DNA of 38,222 nt. Source: Bacteroidota bacterium (lineage in GTDB: Bacteria; Bacteroidota; Ignavibacteria; Ignavibacteriales; Ignavibacteriaceae). Below, one piece after another: positions 15,479 to 24,366 of the stretch. Both the position numbers and the translations under genes were made by a program. The notes beneath the pieces are model-generated. The model did not search any database and was not told where the DNA came from. It saw only the letters and a program-made list of their open reading frames with translations. The stretch covers positions 1 through 38,222 of the forward strand of contig JAKAKL010000147.1 of NCBI GenBank assembly GCA_021824565.1, written 5' to 3'. The stretch's first letter is position 1, and each line of letters starts with the position of its first letter.

Positions 15479-17052
15479 AATTAAAATTTGGCAGCGTTAT
15501 TCTTCTTGTTTTTTTATTTGTCGAAGTTTCATATTCACAATTTTCACCCCGCTCATATAATATGACGCAGGATAAAAAAATGCAAAAAGCTCTTTCAAGC
15601 GGGATGACTTCTAATAATAGTATCAGCGATATTCTTGTGGTTAATGCTAATACAATATGGCTTGGAACAGACAGCGGCGTCAGTCTTTCTACAGACGGCG
15701 GATCGACCTGGACAAACTTTGACGGCAATCCCGCTTTCGGTAATCAAAGTGTTTCCGCTATCGGTTATGATAAATATGATAACACTTTCTGGGCTGCCAC
15801 TGCCACGTCTGAAAACAGCAGCGGTCAGATAGTTCCTGTCGGCACTGGACTAAAATATACAACAGATAACGGCAATTCCTGGATATCAATTTCGCAGCCG
15901 ATGGATAGTCAATCAGATACAATTGTAGCTTACGGGAATAATAAATTAAGAGCGCTTCCGGTTACTGTTCCGGAACAAAATCTGATTTATGATATAGCTT
16001 TTACTCCCGGCACAATTTGGATAGCTACCTTTGCGGGCGGGTTAAGAAAAAGTAGCGACATGGGAAAAACGTGGCAGAGGGTCGTCCTGCCTCCAGATTA
16101 TTTAGATTCTATAAAGCCATCCGATACGCTGGACTTTTGCATGCAGCCTGTTGCCGGCAGCTTTTGCAGCGAAGATAATTTAAATTATAGAGTGTTCTCT
16201 GTTATTTCTACTAACGATTCAACTTTGTACGTCGGTACTGCCGATGGAATTAATAAATCGACTGATAACGGAATTAGCTGGCAAAAGTTTACTCATCAAA
16301 ACGAAAGCAATCCGATAAGCGGAAACTTCGTCGTCGCTCTCGGCTATAACAATTCTGATTCAACTGTTTGGGGAGCAACGTGGCAGGCTGAAGATCCAAC
16401 TGAATTTTACGGCGTTAGCTATTCGAGTGACGGAGGCGCCAATTGGCAAACTTCACTAAGCGGTGAGAAAGTACATAACTTTGCATTTAGAAATAAAGGC
16501 GAAGTTATTGCACCTTCCGATGACGGCGCGTTCAGAACCGGCGATAACGGCGCAAACTGGATTACTCCTAATTCAATTACTGATCCTATTTCCAAAGCTT
16601 CAATACTTACAACAACTTTTTACGCGGCGGCTTTTCAAGGTAGCAGCGTTTGGGTCGGCTCTGCAGACGGCTTGGCAAGACTTGATGAAAATGGTAACGG
16701 ATTATGGTCCGGTACATGGAAAGTATTTTATGCTTCGCAGCCGGTGGCTTCAGCATCGCAGACTTATGCTTTCCCGAATCCGTTTAATCCGCGAAGCGAT
16801 ATTCTGCGATTTAAATATAGTACGAACGGCAAGAGCGTTCCGGTTACAATAAGAATATTTAACTTCAGCATGCATTACATCAGAACGATAATCCAAAACG
16901 CTCAAAGAAATTTTTCTTCTGATTCTACTCCAATAGATACCTGGGATGGTAAAGATCAAAACGGCAATATCGTTCCAAACGGAGTTTATTTTTACCGCGT
17001 CGATGCCGGATCTAATTCACCTGTTTACGGAAAAATTTTAGTTGTTCAATAA
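15475..17052 (+). CDS. Secreted beta-propeller protein with T9SS sorting domain
   Basis: A signal peptide (to about residue 22, VSYS) is followed by repeated propeller blades with TIWLGTDSGVSLSTDGG, TLYVGTADGINKSTDNG and WVGSADGLARLDENG, the type seen in sialidase-like and two-component-regulator propellers. The C-terminal ~90 residues (FPNPFNPR..., TWDGKDQNG, VPNGVYFYRV) form a FlgD-like/T9SS type A sorting domain. It should cross the outer membrane by the type IX system and be anchored or released. ATG 15475 overlaps the lipoprotein stop and directly precedes a signal peptide; the frame is open upstream but adds nothing. PorV-like barrel genes follow. Confidence 0.8.
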   Translation: MKLKFGSVILLVFLFVEVSYSQFSPRSYNMTQDKKMQKALSSGMTSNNSISDILVVNANTIWLGTDSGVSLSTDGGSTWTNFDGNPAFGNQSVSAIGYDKYDNTFWAATATSENSSGQIVPVGTGLKYTTDNGNSWISISQPMDSQSDTIVAYGNNKLRALPVTVPEQNLIYDIAFTPGTIWIATFAGGLRKSSDMGKTWQRVVLPPDYLDSIKPSDTLDFCMQPVAGSFCSEDNLNYRVFSVISTNDSTLYVGTADGINKSTDNGISWQKFTHQNESNPISGNFVVALGYNNSDSTVWGATWQAEDPTEFYGVSYSSDGGANWQTSLSGEKVHNFAFRNKGEVIAPSDDGAFRTGDNGANWITPNSITDPISKASILTTTFYAAAFQGSSVWVGSADGLARLDENGNGLWSGTWKVFYASQPVASASQTYAFPNPFNPRSDILRFKYSTNGKSVPVTIRIFNFSMHYIRTIIQNAQRNFSSDSTPIDTWDGKDQNGNIVPNGVYFYRVDAGSNSPVYGKILVVQ

Positions 17053-17061
17053 GAGGGAAAT

Positions 17062-18054
17062 ATGAAAAAAATAATTGCAATAACATTTATCATTTCAATC
17101 GGAATTTTTGCGCAGCCTAAGTTCAGCCCGATAAGTACAATGCCAGGAGCATTTAGCCGCATGGGATTCGGAGCGCGCGGTATAGGAATGGGTAATGCCA
17201 TGTCCGCCGTTACCGAAGGGAATTTGGTTTCTTATTATAATCCCGCGCTTACGGTATTTCAGGATAATAATTCATTTCAAACTTCGTACACCTTTCTGTC
17301 TCTTAATCGTTCTCTTAACTTCTTAAGTTTTACAAGAAGATTTGACTTCCATGCGACCGACTCGTCCGGCAATCAATATGTAAGATCGAGCGCAGGAGTT
17401 AGTCTAGGCGTTATCAACTCGGGCGTAAGCAATATTGATGGGCGCGATGGACAGGGCAATCCGACCGGCAATCTTTCTACAAGTGAAAACCAATTTTTCA
17501 TTGCTCTTGCAAATAGGTTCTCTAATAAATTTTCAATCGGCTTGTCGTTTAAATTTTATTACTATAAGCTTTATGAACAAATTTCTGCTTCCGGATTCGG
17601 ACTTGATGCTGGCGCTCTTTATCATCTAAACGATCAATGGAATATTTCGTTTATGATTACAGATATAAACAGCAGTTATAAATGGGACTCGACTCCGCTA
17701 TACCAGGAGAACGGCACTACAACTAATGATGCATTCCCTCTGCTGAAAAAAGTCGGTGTGAGTTATGAAAATAAAAATTTAGGTTTGATAGCTTCTCTTG
17801 AATTTGAAAGCAGTACAGGCTTGTCAAACATAGTGCGAGCAGGTGTTGAATATAATATATATGAAGGCTTGTATCTTCGCGGCGGTATTGATCAACTCAA
17901 CTTGAGCAATTCTGATTATCCGGCAAGCCCTTCACTTGGCTTTTCATATTATAAAACCTTCGGCAAAATTATTGTCGGTGTTGATTATGCTTTTGTTGTT
18001 GAACAATATTCACCAAGCGATGAGCATGTTATCGGCTTAAATGTTAATTTTTAA
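17062..18054 (+). CDS. PorV/UPF0164-like outer-membrane barrel
   Basis: A 330-residue protein with a signal peptide (cleaved near FAQ, residue 18), the N-terminal block FSRMGFGARGIGMGNAM...YYNPA typical of the PorV/PorQ/FadL-like group, and beta strands to a terminal aromatic (NVNF). PorV is a T9SS outer-membrane shuttle that receives substrates from the translocon. A GAGGGAAAT Shine-Dalgarno lies nine bases after the propeller gene. The order lipoprotein, T9SS substrate, PorV-like suggests that this copy serves the neighbouring propeller protein, which is inference. Confidence 0.75.
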   Translation: MKKIIAITFIISIGIFAQPKFSPISTMPGAFSRMGFGARGIGMGNAMSAVTEGNLVSYYNPALTVFQDNNSFQTSYTFLSLNRSLNFLSFTRRFDFHATDSSGNQYVRSSAGVSLGVINSGVSNIDGRDGQGNPTGNLSTSENQFFIALANRFSNKFSIGLSFKFYYYKLYEQISASGFGLDAGALYHLNDQWNISFMITDINSSYKWDSTPLYQENGTTTNDAFPLLKKVGVSYENKNLGLIASLEFESSTGLSNIVRAGVEYNIYEGLYLRGGIDQLNLSNSDYPASPSLGFSYYKTFGKIIVGVDYAFVVEQYSPSDEHVIGLNVNF

Positions 18055-18170
18055 TTAGAGTGATCTTCAGAGTTCAAACATGATTTACAAAGCAGCACGA
18101 CAATAATTCATGTTTCAGATAATGATCAATTTTATTTCAAAGGAAATACAAGTTTATATCAGGATAAATT

Positions 18171-19070
18171 ATGCGTAAAATTTTTCTAATTGTTATAGTA
18201 TCCGTAGCATCTCTGCTTGCACAATCAGCCGGCAACAGCGGATTATCTTTCCTTAAGATGGGCTTCGGTGCGCGGAACATTGCAATGGGAGATGCAGGCG
18301 CTGCTGCTTCGAACGATGTAACAGCGTTATTTTATAATCCCGCAAAGCTCGCGGATGTTGAAGGCAATCAGGTAATGCTTATGCATAATGCATGGATCCA
18401 GGATATTAACAGCAATTTGCTCGGCGCTAAAACTGATATTTTTGGAATCCCATTTGCGCTTGGATTGAACGTTACTTCTGTTAATGACATACCGATTAGA
18501 ACGCAGGCAAGCACCGATCCTATTTCTACTTTTAACGCCGAATATTTCTTCGGCAGCATGTCCACGGGATTCTATGCAGCGAAGAATATTTCCGTCGGCG
18601 CCACAATAAAATTTTTATATGAAGGTATATATATCGATCAAGCGAACGGTCTCGGATTTGATCTCGGTGTAAATTATAAAACACCGGTTGAAGGCTTAAG
18701 CGCCGCTGCTGTAATTAGGAATCTCGGCTCGATGAAAAAACTAAGCTATGAAAGCACAAAGCTTCCTACCGAAATCCGTGTTGGACCGGAATATCAATTT
18801 ACTTTGCCAGGAGATAAGTTCGGTGTTAACGTTGCGGCAGAGTTTTTAAAATATACTCCGACAAATGATGTACACTTTAATTTCGGTGCCGAAGTAATTT
18901 ACGATAATTTAATAGCGTTGAGAGGGGGCTATCAGTCTAATTACATTTCAAAAGATTTTACCGGCGGAGTCGGGCTGATGTGGGGCAATTTAAATTTTGA
19001 TTATGCTTTCACTCCTTTTGAGTTGGGACTAGGTACAGCCAATACTATTTCGCTGAGCTTTAAGTTTTAA
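18171..19070 (+). CDS. PorV/PorQ-family outer-membrane protein
   Basis: A 299-residue paralogue of the preceding gene, with a signal peptide (to LLAQ), SFLKMGFGARNIAMGDAGAAASND...FYNPAKLAD, and strands ending in SLSFKF. The family includes PorV and PorQ, barrels that work with the type IX secretion and sortase steps. An AGGA Shine-Dalgarno precedes the ATG after a 116-base gap that holds no gene. It ends at a strong bidirectional terminator (19076-19096), which closes the plus-strand run that began near 9.1 kb. Confidence 0.8.
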   Translation: MRKIFLIVIVSVASLLAQSAGNSGLSFLKMGFGARNIAMGDAGAAASNDVTALFYNPAKLADVEGNQVMLMHNAWIQDINSNLLGAKTDIFGIPFALGLNVTSVNDIPIRTQASTDPISTFNAEYFFGSMSTGFYAAKNISVGATIKFLYEGIYIDQANGLGFDLGVNYKTPVEGLSAAAVIRNLGSMKKLSYESTKLPTEIRVGPEYQFTLPGDKFGVNVAAEFLKYTPTNDVHFNFGAEVIYDNLIALRGGYQSNYISKDFTGGVGLMWGNLNFDYAFTPFELGLGTANTISLSFKF

Positions 19071-19075
19071 ATTAA

Positions 19076-19096
19076 GAGGCGGCATTTTGCCGCCTC
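19076..19096. terminator. Bidirectional intrinsic terminator
   Basis: GAGGCGGCA and TGCCGCCTC form a 9-bp GC-rich stem with a TTT loop, exactly between the convergent genes ending at 19070 (plus) and 19102 (minus). The A/T-rich flanks allow it to serve both directions. Confidence 0.75.
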
Positions 19097-19101
19097 AAAG
19101 T

Positions 19102-19566
19102 TTAGAAAGGAGACTTAACTACAAAATATAAGCCCGCCCTCGGATTAAAACGATAATATATTCCTCCAAAGAAATAGAATCTTATCCCGCGATGCCTAAC
19201 TACCCGATAGCCGCGCGGAAGATATGTTACTTGTAATCCGACAGGCGCTGTAATAACGATATATCCTTCCGGTCTTCTTTCATAGAACTCGCCGTGATGG
19301 AAATAATAATCCCTGTCTTCATAACGTATTTCCCGGTAGTCTTCATCCCGTTTGTCCCATCTGTGTCTTTCATGGTCATCACGGTTTTCCCGATAGTAAC
19401 TTTCATCATGATGATCTCTGTCTCCGTGCTTATACCAGCCTTCATGACGTCCGCGGTCATGATGTTCATCTCCTCTATCCTGAGCGCAGATATTTATCGA
19501 CAGCAAAAATGAAAAGGCTGAAATCAACAAAAGGAATTTTGTTATTTTCAAAGCATGTATTTTCAT
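19102..19566 (-). CDS. DUF6515-like secreted protein, His/Arg/Asp-rich
   Basis: The start at 19566 (MKIHALKITKF) is preferred because AAGGAGAT lies eight bases upstream. A longer frame to 19584 would overlap that site. The signal peptide (~residues 1-28) is followed by ~70 residues very rich in His, Asp, Arg, Glu and Tyr, then a compact domain: YYFHHGEFYERRPEGYIVITAPVG...LPRGYRVV...YFFGGIYYRF, which is the DUF6515 pattern. The function of this periplasmic or surface family is unknown. The charged His-rich segment could bind metal, which is speculation. Confidence 0.75.
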   Translation of the reverse strand: MKIHALKITKFLLLISAFSFLLSINICAQDRGDEHHDRGRHEGWYKHGDRDHHDESYYRENRDDHERHRWDKRDEDYREIRYEDRDYYFHHGEFYERRPEGYIVITAPVGLQVTYLPRGYRVVRHRGIRFYFFGGIYYRFNPRAGLYFVVKSPF

Positions 19567-19770
19567 CTCTATCTCCTTCATCATTGTTTATGTATAGAAT
19601 ACTTCTCTTTTGTCATTCATATTTGCAATTAAAAGAAAAATTTAATTCGGAGATGTTATATATCTCATGACATTTTTGCCGATTTTTTCTTTGAAACCTA
19701 AGTTGCTAATTTGTATCAAACATCATAAATTCTTTGTACTTTTTATACAACTTTATGAAGGAGATTTAAG

Positions 19771-19971
19771 ATGAAAAAAAATATGGGTAATGCTGACAGA
19801 TACGCTAGAATTTTTCTCGGTATCATAATTGCCGTTCTCGGAATCGTTTTTCAATCGTGGTGGGGACTATTGGCAATACTTCCGATAGGCACAGCGTTCA
19901 TGCGCTTCTGTCCTGCTTATGTACCTTTTGGTATATCTACCGCAAAATCGAAAGAAGAAAAAGCAAGCTGA
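19771..19971 (+). CDS. DUF2892/YgaP-like inner-membrane protein
   Basis: A 66-residue protein with KKNMGNADRYARIFLG, then two hydrophobic segments (about 14-30 and 32-48), and FCPAYVPFGIST. The N-terminal MG-x-x-D-R motif and the CP-x-Y near the end of the second helix define the DUF2892/YgaP transmembrane family. The full-length YgaP adds a rhodanese domain, absent here. GAAGGAGAT precedes the ATG. The 204 bases between this gene and the divergent DUF6515 gene show no other feature. Confidence 0.8.
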   Translation: MKKNMGNADRYARIFLGIIIAVLGIVFQSWWGLLAILPIGTAFMRFCPAYVPFGISTAKSKEEKAS

Positions 19972-20144
19972 TCATTAATGCTGACTACTTGTTTGCTTAG
20001 ATAGCAGATTGAGTATAATTTATTATTGGAATAAATATTCTTTTCTTACTTTTAGAAAGAAAAGAGGAGGGGACAATATTATTATTTGTTTACGAAATTT
20101 TTATTCTTGAAATCTAGTCTCAACAAGTTTCATCTATTAAATAA

Positions 20145-20172
20145 AAAAGCCGCCATTTTACTGACGGCTTTT
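20145..20172 (-). terminator. Terminator of the cytochrome operon
   Basis: AAAAGCCG and CGGCTTTT form an 8-bp stem with A/T flanks suited to both directions. It lies 57 bases beyond the stop of the last minus-strand cytochrome gene (20229), where the operon should end. Confidence 0.65.
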
Positions 20173-20228
20173 CTGTTTGCTAAGAGAATGTTTGCTTTAA
20201 TTTCCTCTTACTTAGCTTACCTTTTGAT

Positions 20229-21155
20229 TTACTTAACTGTTTTATTCTTAATTAGAATTTGTTTTATAGAACTCGAAACAACCGAGCCTCTTACATCAGC
20301 TGTGCCGTTTATATGTAATGATTGATTGATAATGTTTCCATTCTCATCGACAACATTACCGTGGCATGTAAAGCATTCTGTTAGAGGAATTGGACCAATG
20401 TGTCCTTTAGGCGGCAGATCGTGGCAAGAGCCGCAAACAGCCTGGCTGCCGTCTACCTTATTCCATTGAACCGTTACATTATTTCCTACCATGACTGAAT
20501 CAGTAAACGCAAACTGGTTAGTACTTACGGCAGAACTCTTTCTGTATTTGAAATTGCCGTGGCAGTAAGTATTTGCACATGTGCCTGCATTCGGATCAAA
20601 AGATGCGTTTGATGCAATATTTGTTATTGCAGTTCCTGAAAGAGTAATAATATTATCGGGCGTTGCATCAAGATGACCTGAAGCATAGACTGATGATGGA
20701 ACTACATGGCATGTATTGCATGGAATTGTATTACCAAGAGTATTATTGTATAAGTGACTTGTATGAGCGCCCACTGTTAATGATGCAGTGGAAGTATCGC
20801 CGTTTACATCGCGGGGAGGAGCAATAAATGTATAAGTTGTGTCAGCGAAATTGCCGTGGCAAGTATTGCATGCTTCAGGACCTTGAGGAGCCTTATGGCA
20901 TGATTTGCAGCTTGCGCCGGTAGTACCGCCGCTGTAATCAGCAGCGTGGCAGTTCTGGCACTCTTTCATGCTCCAGTTATTTGCTTTAACAACATTACCA
21001 TGGAAATTCGGAGAAGCCGGATCTAAGTTTCCAGGCTGATGAACGCTAAGCTGCGGAGTAGTCGGGATATTCTTTTGCAGATCACTGCAGCCGGCAATGA
21101 CTAATCCTAATATTAATACTGAGAGCAGACTTATTAAATAATATTTTATTTTCAT
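20229..21155 (-). CDS. Seven-haem lipoprotein cytochrome (CxxCH / CxxxxCH type)
   Basis: A signal peptide ends in VIAGC, so this is a lipoprotein. It has six CxxCH motifs (CQNCH, CKSCH, CNTCH twice, CGSCH, CFTCH) and one longer CANTYCH (CxxxxCH). The mix of CxxxxCH and CxxCH is typical of the Geobacter-type outer-surface cytochrome repeat. The start at 21155 is chosen because GGAGG lies nine bases upstream; a TTG at 21161 is in frame but too close. It directly follows the 14-haem gene, overlapping or abutting its stop, and ends the operon. It is probably an outer-membrane, possibly surface-exposed, electron carrier. The C-terminal ~30 residues lack haem sites. Confidence 0.85.
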   Translation of the reverse strand: MKIKYYLISLLSVLILGLVIAGCSDLQKNIPTTPQLSVHQPGNLDPASPNFHGNVVKANNWSMKECQNCHAADYSGGTTGASCKSCHKAPQGPEACNTCHGNFADTTYTFIAPPRDVNGDTSTASLTVGAHTSHLYNNTLGNTIPCNTCHVVPSSVYASGHLDATPDNIITLSGTAITNIASNASFDPNAGTCANTYCHGNFKYRKSSAVSTNQFAFTDSVMVGNNVTVQWNKVDGSQAVCGSCHDLPPKGHIGPIPLTECFTCHGNVVDENGNIINQSLHINGTADVRGSVVSSSIKQILIKNKTVK

Positions 21156-21157
21156 TT

Positions 21158-22369
21158 TCAATGTCCTCCATTTGCGCCGTGGCAGTAACCGCAGAAACCA
21201 ACACCGGCAGGTGAAGATGGTGAAGAGCCAGTATGGCAGTTAAAGCAGATAGAGCCCTGGCTTGTATGCCAATCGCCGTGAACATCATGCATATAATTTG
21301 CAGGATGCGTCTTTGGATTAGTTCCTTTTATGCCGTCCGGATCGGTATGGCATTGAATACATACCGGGTCGCCGCCCTGAACATCATGGCAAGCTGCGCA
21401 GCTTTCGATATCTCTTCTTGCAAGAGTAGCATGCTCACCGCCTCCTGTGCCAACGCCGATAATCATAAATCCAGGCTCAAGATGTGAAGCAGGCTCAATG
21501 CCTCCTAATGAAAAATCACCTTGCTTGGATTGATGACAGCTTGCACAGAAAGTCTCGATCTGATGGCATGACTGGCATTCTGAAGTCTTACCTTTTGCTT
21601 CAATACCGTGTGTGAACCTCCAGTTAAGATCATGAACTCTAGTAATCTGCTGCTGCTTTACGCCGCTGCCAGGATTACTCGGAGAATACGGCTGGTAGAA
21701 ATCATTTGGAGTATTCTTTTCTGTAATCATATTAGTGCTGGTATGGCATTCCTGGCATGAAGCATTATCGTGGCACATTATACAATTTGCATTGAATTCT
21801 TTCGCCGCAAATTTATGAGTGTGCAGGAAATCATTGCTCTTATGAGACTGAGGTTTAAGATCGGCAGTAGAAGTATGACATCCTTCGCACGCGCTTACCG
21901 TACCGGTTTTATTGCTGTGGCAAGAATAGCATGTTTCCATATTCGGATTAGGCTGAACGGCATCTTCTGCATAATCAACATCAAATATTCCCTTGTGGCA
22001 TGTTTCGCATTTTATTTTCTGTTTGCCGATGTGAAAGCTATGATCGAATGTAAGCTCAGCCTTAGTCTGAATGAGAGGCTTATAAACGTTATCATAATGA
22101 CATTTTTCACATTTGGTTTTATCTGTTACATCATGACATGTGGAGCAGTTATCATGAGTCGGCATAAGACTATCACTTAGCGATGTGCTTGTAGGGACTG
22201 CAACGTGACAGTCTTCGCAAGCGGCATTGCCGTTATGAGTCTTGTGCGAAAATTTAATAATGCCCTTGTTGCCTGTTTGTAACGGATCGTTCTTAACAAA
22301 GAACGCGCTGAAAATAAAGACCGCAGCTACAAGAGGAAGTACAAAAATATAAATGTATTTTATCTTCAT
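21158..22369 (-). CDS. Fourteen-haem c-type cytochrome
   Basis: A 403-residue protein with an N-terminal signal/anchor helix (residues 4-24) and fourteen CxxCH motifs (CEDCH, CSTCH, CEKCH, CETCH, CYSCH, CEGCH, CIMCH, CQECH, CQSCH, CASCH, CAACH, CIQCH, CFNCH, CGYCH), roughly one per 29 residues, plus many distal His candidates (FSHKTHNG, FDHSFHIG). Such a dense haem wire would carry electrons through the periplasm. It lies between the porin gene (10-base gap) and the seven-haem lipoprotein gene. The porin next to it suggests a porin-cytochrome conduit. The weakly cleavable helix may leave it anchored to the inner membrane. Confidence 0.9.
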   Translation of the reverse strand: MKIKYIYIFVLPLVAAVFIFSAFFVKNDPLQTGNKGIIKFSHKTHNGNAACEDCHVAVPTSTSLSDSLMPTHDNCSTCHDVTDKTKCEKCHYDNVYKPLIQTKAELTFDHSFHIGKQKIKCETCHKGIFDVDYAEDAVQPNPNMETCYSCHSNKTGTVSACEGCHTSTADLKPQSHKSNDFLHTHKFAAKEFNANCIMCHDNASCQECHTSTNMITEKNTPNDFYQPYSPSNPGSGVKQQQITRVHDLNWRFTHGIEAKGKTSECQSCHQIETFCASCHQSKQGDFSLGGIEPASHLEPGFMIIGVGTGGGEHATLARRDIESCAACHDVQGGDPVCIQCHTDPDGIKGTNPKTHPANYMHDVHGDWHTSQGSICFNCHTGSSPSSPAGVGFCGYCHGANGGH

Positions 22370-22379
22370 TTTACATCAG

Positions 22380-23657
22380 CTAAAAATTTGTATTAAACCA
22401 GTAATTGAGCTTCAAGAACATTCTGAAGTCATTTCTGTAGATTTTATTATCCATATACTGACCTTGCAGATCAAACGAAACTGCGCGCCACGGGCGGATG
22501 TTAAAGCCAGCTAACGCCGCGGTTAAATCATTTGTCGGTGCAAGGGGATCGGTGGACAGCCTGTACTTTGTATATGATACGCCGGCTGAAGGAGTTAAGA
22601 ATCCATTGAAGAATGTATACGCAGCGTAGCATGATATTGCATCAAGCTCGCCGGCATAACCGAACGTCTTACGATAGCTGAGACTTCCGTAGTTTGTATT
22701 TAAGCCTACGGTAACTCTCTGAGAATTGTCGTCCTGGTAAATTACATCTCCGTATCTGCCGGTAATAGTAAAGACGTTGTTTAGTATATAGTCGGCGCCG
22801 ACTTCAAATTCCTGGCTGTTGCCGTAATCGAATACTGAAAATATCGAATTATAACTGATCATAGGGGCGCGGTAGTTATAATAGGCATTCAGCTTCAATT
22901 TATCGGTAGCCTGGTAATCGCCGTCGAATTCGACTTTGGATGTTCTATTAAAATTGAAATCATAATCTAAACGGGAAAAAAGATTGAGCTTAGACTTCAG
23001 ATCATAATTAACTTCTGCCGATGCAAACTGATACTGCAGGGAATTATTGCTGATCAATACCTGTATGGGATTAAGATTAGCATCAAGCCTGGTTGCCCAG
23101 TAATCCTGCGGCTTAAAATTTTTATCGACATAGCTCAAAGACATCTGGAAGTTTTGAACAGCAACAGTAGTGAACTTGCCGCCGAAAATAAAATCCTGAT
23201 CCCACTGGTGCTTAATCTGGAGCCCTTCATAAGCAGGAACATCGCCGCCGTAATAAGCGTTAAACTTATAGGCGCTTTTTTGGAGATCAACATTTATTCC
23301 GTCGTATACGCCGCCAACAACGCTGTTGAATATGGGCTGGCGTCCTAATTTAATTGTAGCAAGGTCAAATAAGTCTCTTACCTCCAGGTAAAGGTTATAA
23401 AATCTGAATACAGGGTCGTTTAACATTTTTATGCTTGAGATATTTCCCTCATAGTTAAGATAAGTACGAAGAGAAACATTGCCCTGATTAACGTTTAGAT
23501 TTAACATTTGATACGCTCTCACGTAGTTATCGGAAACGGAAGTGGAGTCGTATCTTTCAAATGAATATAGGGAAGAAGAAAATCTGCCGTTTATACTTTG
23601 GGGAAGCATAACGGCAGAAAATCCAACAATTAATAATAGTGTTAAAAGATTTTTCAT
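22380..23657 (-). CDS. Outer-membrane porin/barrel of the cytochrome operon
   Basis: A 425-residue protein with a signal peptide (to about MLPQS) and dense amphipathic beta strands (SLRTYLNYEGN, KLNLFSRLDYDF, LKLNAYYNYRAPM) ending in the barrel-type C-terminus FNTNF. There is no plug domain. Its place between cytochrome genes suggests it forms the barrel of a trans-outer-membrane electron conduit, as MtrB or PioB do, although I see no direct sequence match to those. It starts after a 41-base gap from the tetrahaem gene. The barrel is clear; the partner assignment is inference. Confidence 0.75.
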   Translation of the reverse strand: MKNLLTLLLIVGFSAVMLPQSINGRFSSSLYSFERYDSTSVSDNYVRAYQMLNLNVNQGNVSLRTYLNYEGNISSIKMLNDPVFRFYNLYLEVRDLFDLATIKLGRQPIFNSVVGGVYDGINVDLQKSAYKFNAYYGGDVPAYEGLQIKHQWDQDFIFGGKFTTVAVQNFQMSLSYVDKNFKPQDYWATRLDANLNPIQVLISNNSLQYQFASAEVNYDLKSKLNLFSRLDYDFNFNRTSKVEFDGDYQATDKLKLNAYYNYRAPMISYNSIFSVFDYGNSQEFEVGADYILNNVFTITGRYGDVIYQDDNSQRVTVGLNTNYGSLSYRKTFGYAGELDAISCYAAYTFFNGFLTPSAGVSYTKYRLSTDPLAPTNDLTAALAGFNIRPWRAVSFDLQGQYMDNKIYRNDFRMFLKLNYWFNTNF

Positions 23658-23698
23658 TTTAGTTTTCGTTTCATGTATGTAAGCGAATACTATTAATT

Positions 23699-24268
23699 TT
23701 ATTTAGCTTGCGGAATAGGATGTTTAATCTTATCCCATAAAGCATTTACATCGACAGTCTCACCTGCTTTAATAGTCGGGCTTTCTGAATTATGGCAGGT
23801 AACACAGAATGTTTTTAGATCGTCGTGCAAAACGAGACCACTTTCAACAGCCTTTGCTTTGTCTTTCATAACCGAAAGATTTTTATAATCAGCGCCGGCG
23901 CCATGGCATGTTTCGCATTGAACACCATCAGCAATATTGAATTTAGGACCGAGCATAGACTTATCTACGTTATATTCCGGTGCATGGCACTTTAAGCATT
24001 CAGGTGTTTCAACAGCCGGTGTAGAGAAGCCTTTTTCTTTAGCAATCTTATTTGCTTCGTCAGTCTGCAAAGTCTTGTATGCAGAAGCGTGTTTGCTGTT
24101 CTGCCAGATAGACAACTGCTGACCTTGCTTTTCGGTCTTATGACACATACCGCATGTTGCAGTACCTACAAAGCCGTGCTTTGGCATTACGGTTTTTGTA
24201 GAATCGCTTGCAGCCAGCAATAGAGTAGAAGACAATAAGAGCACAGATATAAATAATTTATGAAACAT
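23699..24268 (-). CDS. Tetrahaem cytochrome c554-like protein
   Basis: A 189-residue periplasmic protein with a clean signal peptide (to LLLAAS) and four CxxCH motifs (CGMCH, CLKCH, CETCH, CVTCH). The spacing, FVGTATCGMCHKTEKQGQQLSIWQNSKHASAY, and DGVQCETCHGAGADY match the cytochrome c-554 family, which also occurs in hydroxylamine and nitrogen-cycle chains. A strong AGAGGAGGAAAG Shine-Dalgarno precedes the ATG. It is the second gene of the operon, after a hairpin that may separate its expression from the first. Its likely role is periplasmic electron transfer between the quinone pool side and the conduit. Confidence 0.85.
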   Translation of the reverse strand: MFHKLFISVLLLSSTLLLAASDSTKTVMPKHGFVGTATCGMCHKTEKQGQQLSIWQNSKHASAYKTLQTDEANKIAKEKGFSTPAVETPECLKCHAPEYNVDKSMLGPKFNIADGVQCETCHGAGADYKNLSVMKDKAKAVESGLVLHDDLKTFCVTCHNSESPTIKAGETVDVNALWDKIKHPIPQAK

Positions 24269-24320
24269 ACTTTCCTCCTCTTATAGGAAATTTATTATTA
24301 TTATTTTTTAATTAAAGAAT

Positions 24321-24356
24321 GAAGAGTTCATCTATAGTGATATAGACGAACTCTTC
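24321..24356 (-). terminator. Hairpin between first and second cytochrome genes
   Basis: GAAGAGTTC (24321-24329) pairs with GAACTCTTC (24348-24356). The inner TCTATA/TATAGA pairs extend the stem after one mismatch, with a GTGA loop. On the minus strand an A/T-rich tract follows. It lies 11 bases after the nine-haem gene, so it could partly terminate transcription or protect the upstream mRNA and set unequal levels within the operon. Confidence 0.55.
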
Positions 24357-24366
24357 GCTAATTGAA

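Noticed and set aside
20086-20325. A plus-strand open frame of 79 codons
   Set aside because: It runs through the operon terminator hairpin (20145-20172) and into the antisense of the seven-haem cytochrome gene. The composition is Leu/Phe-rich and unlike a real gene.
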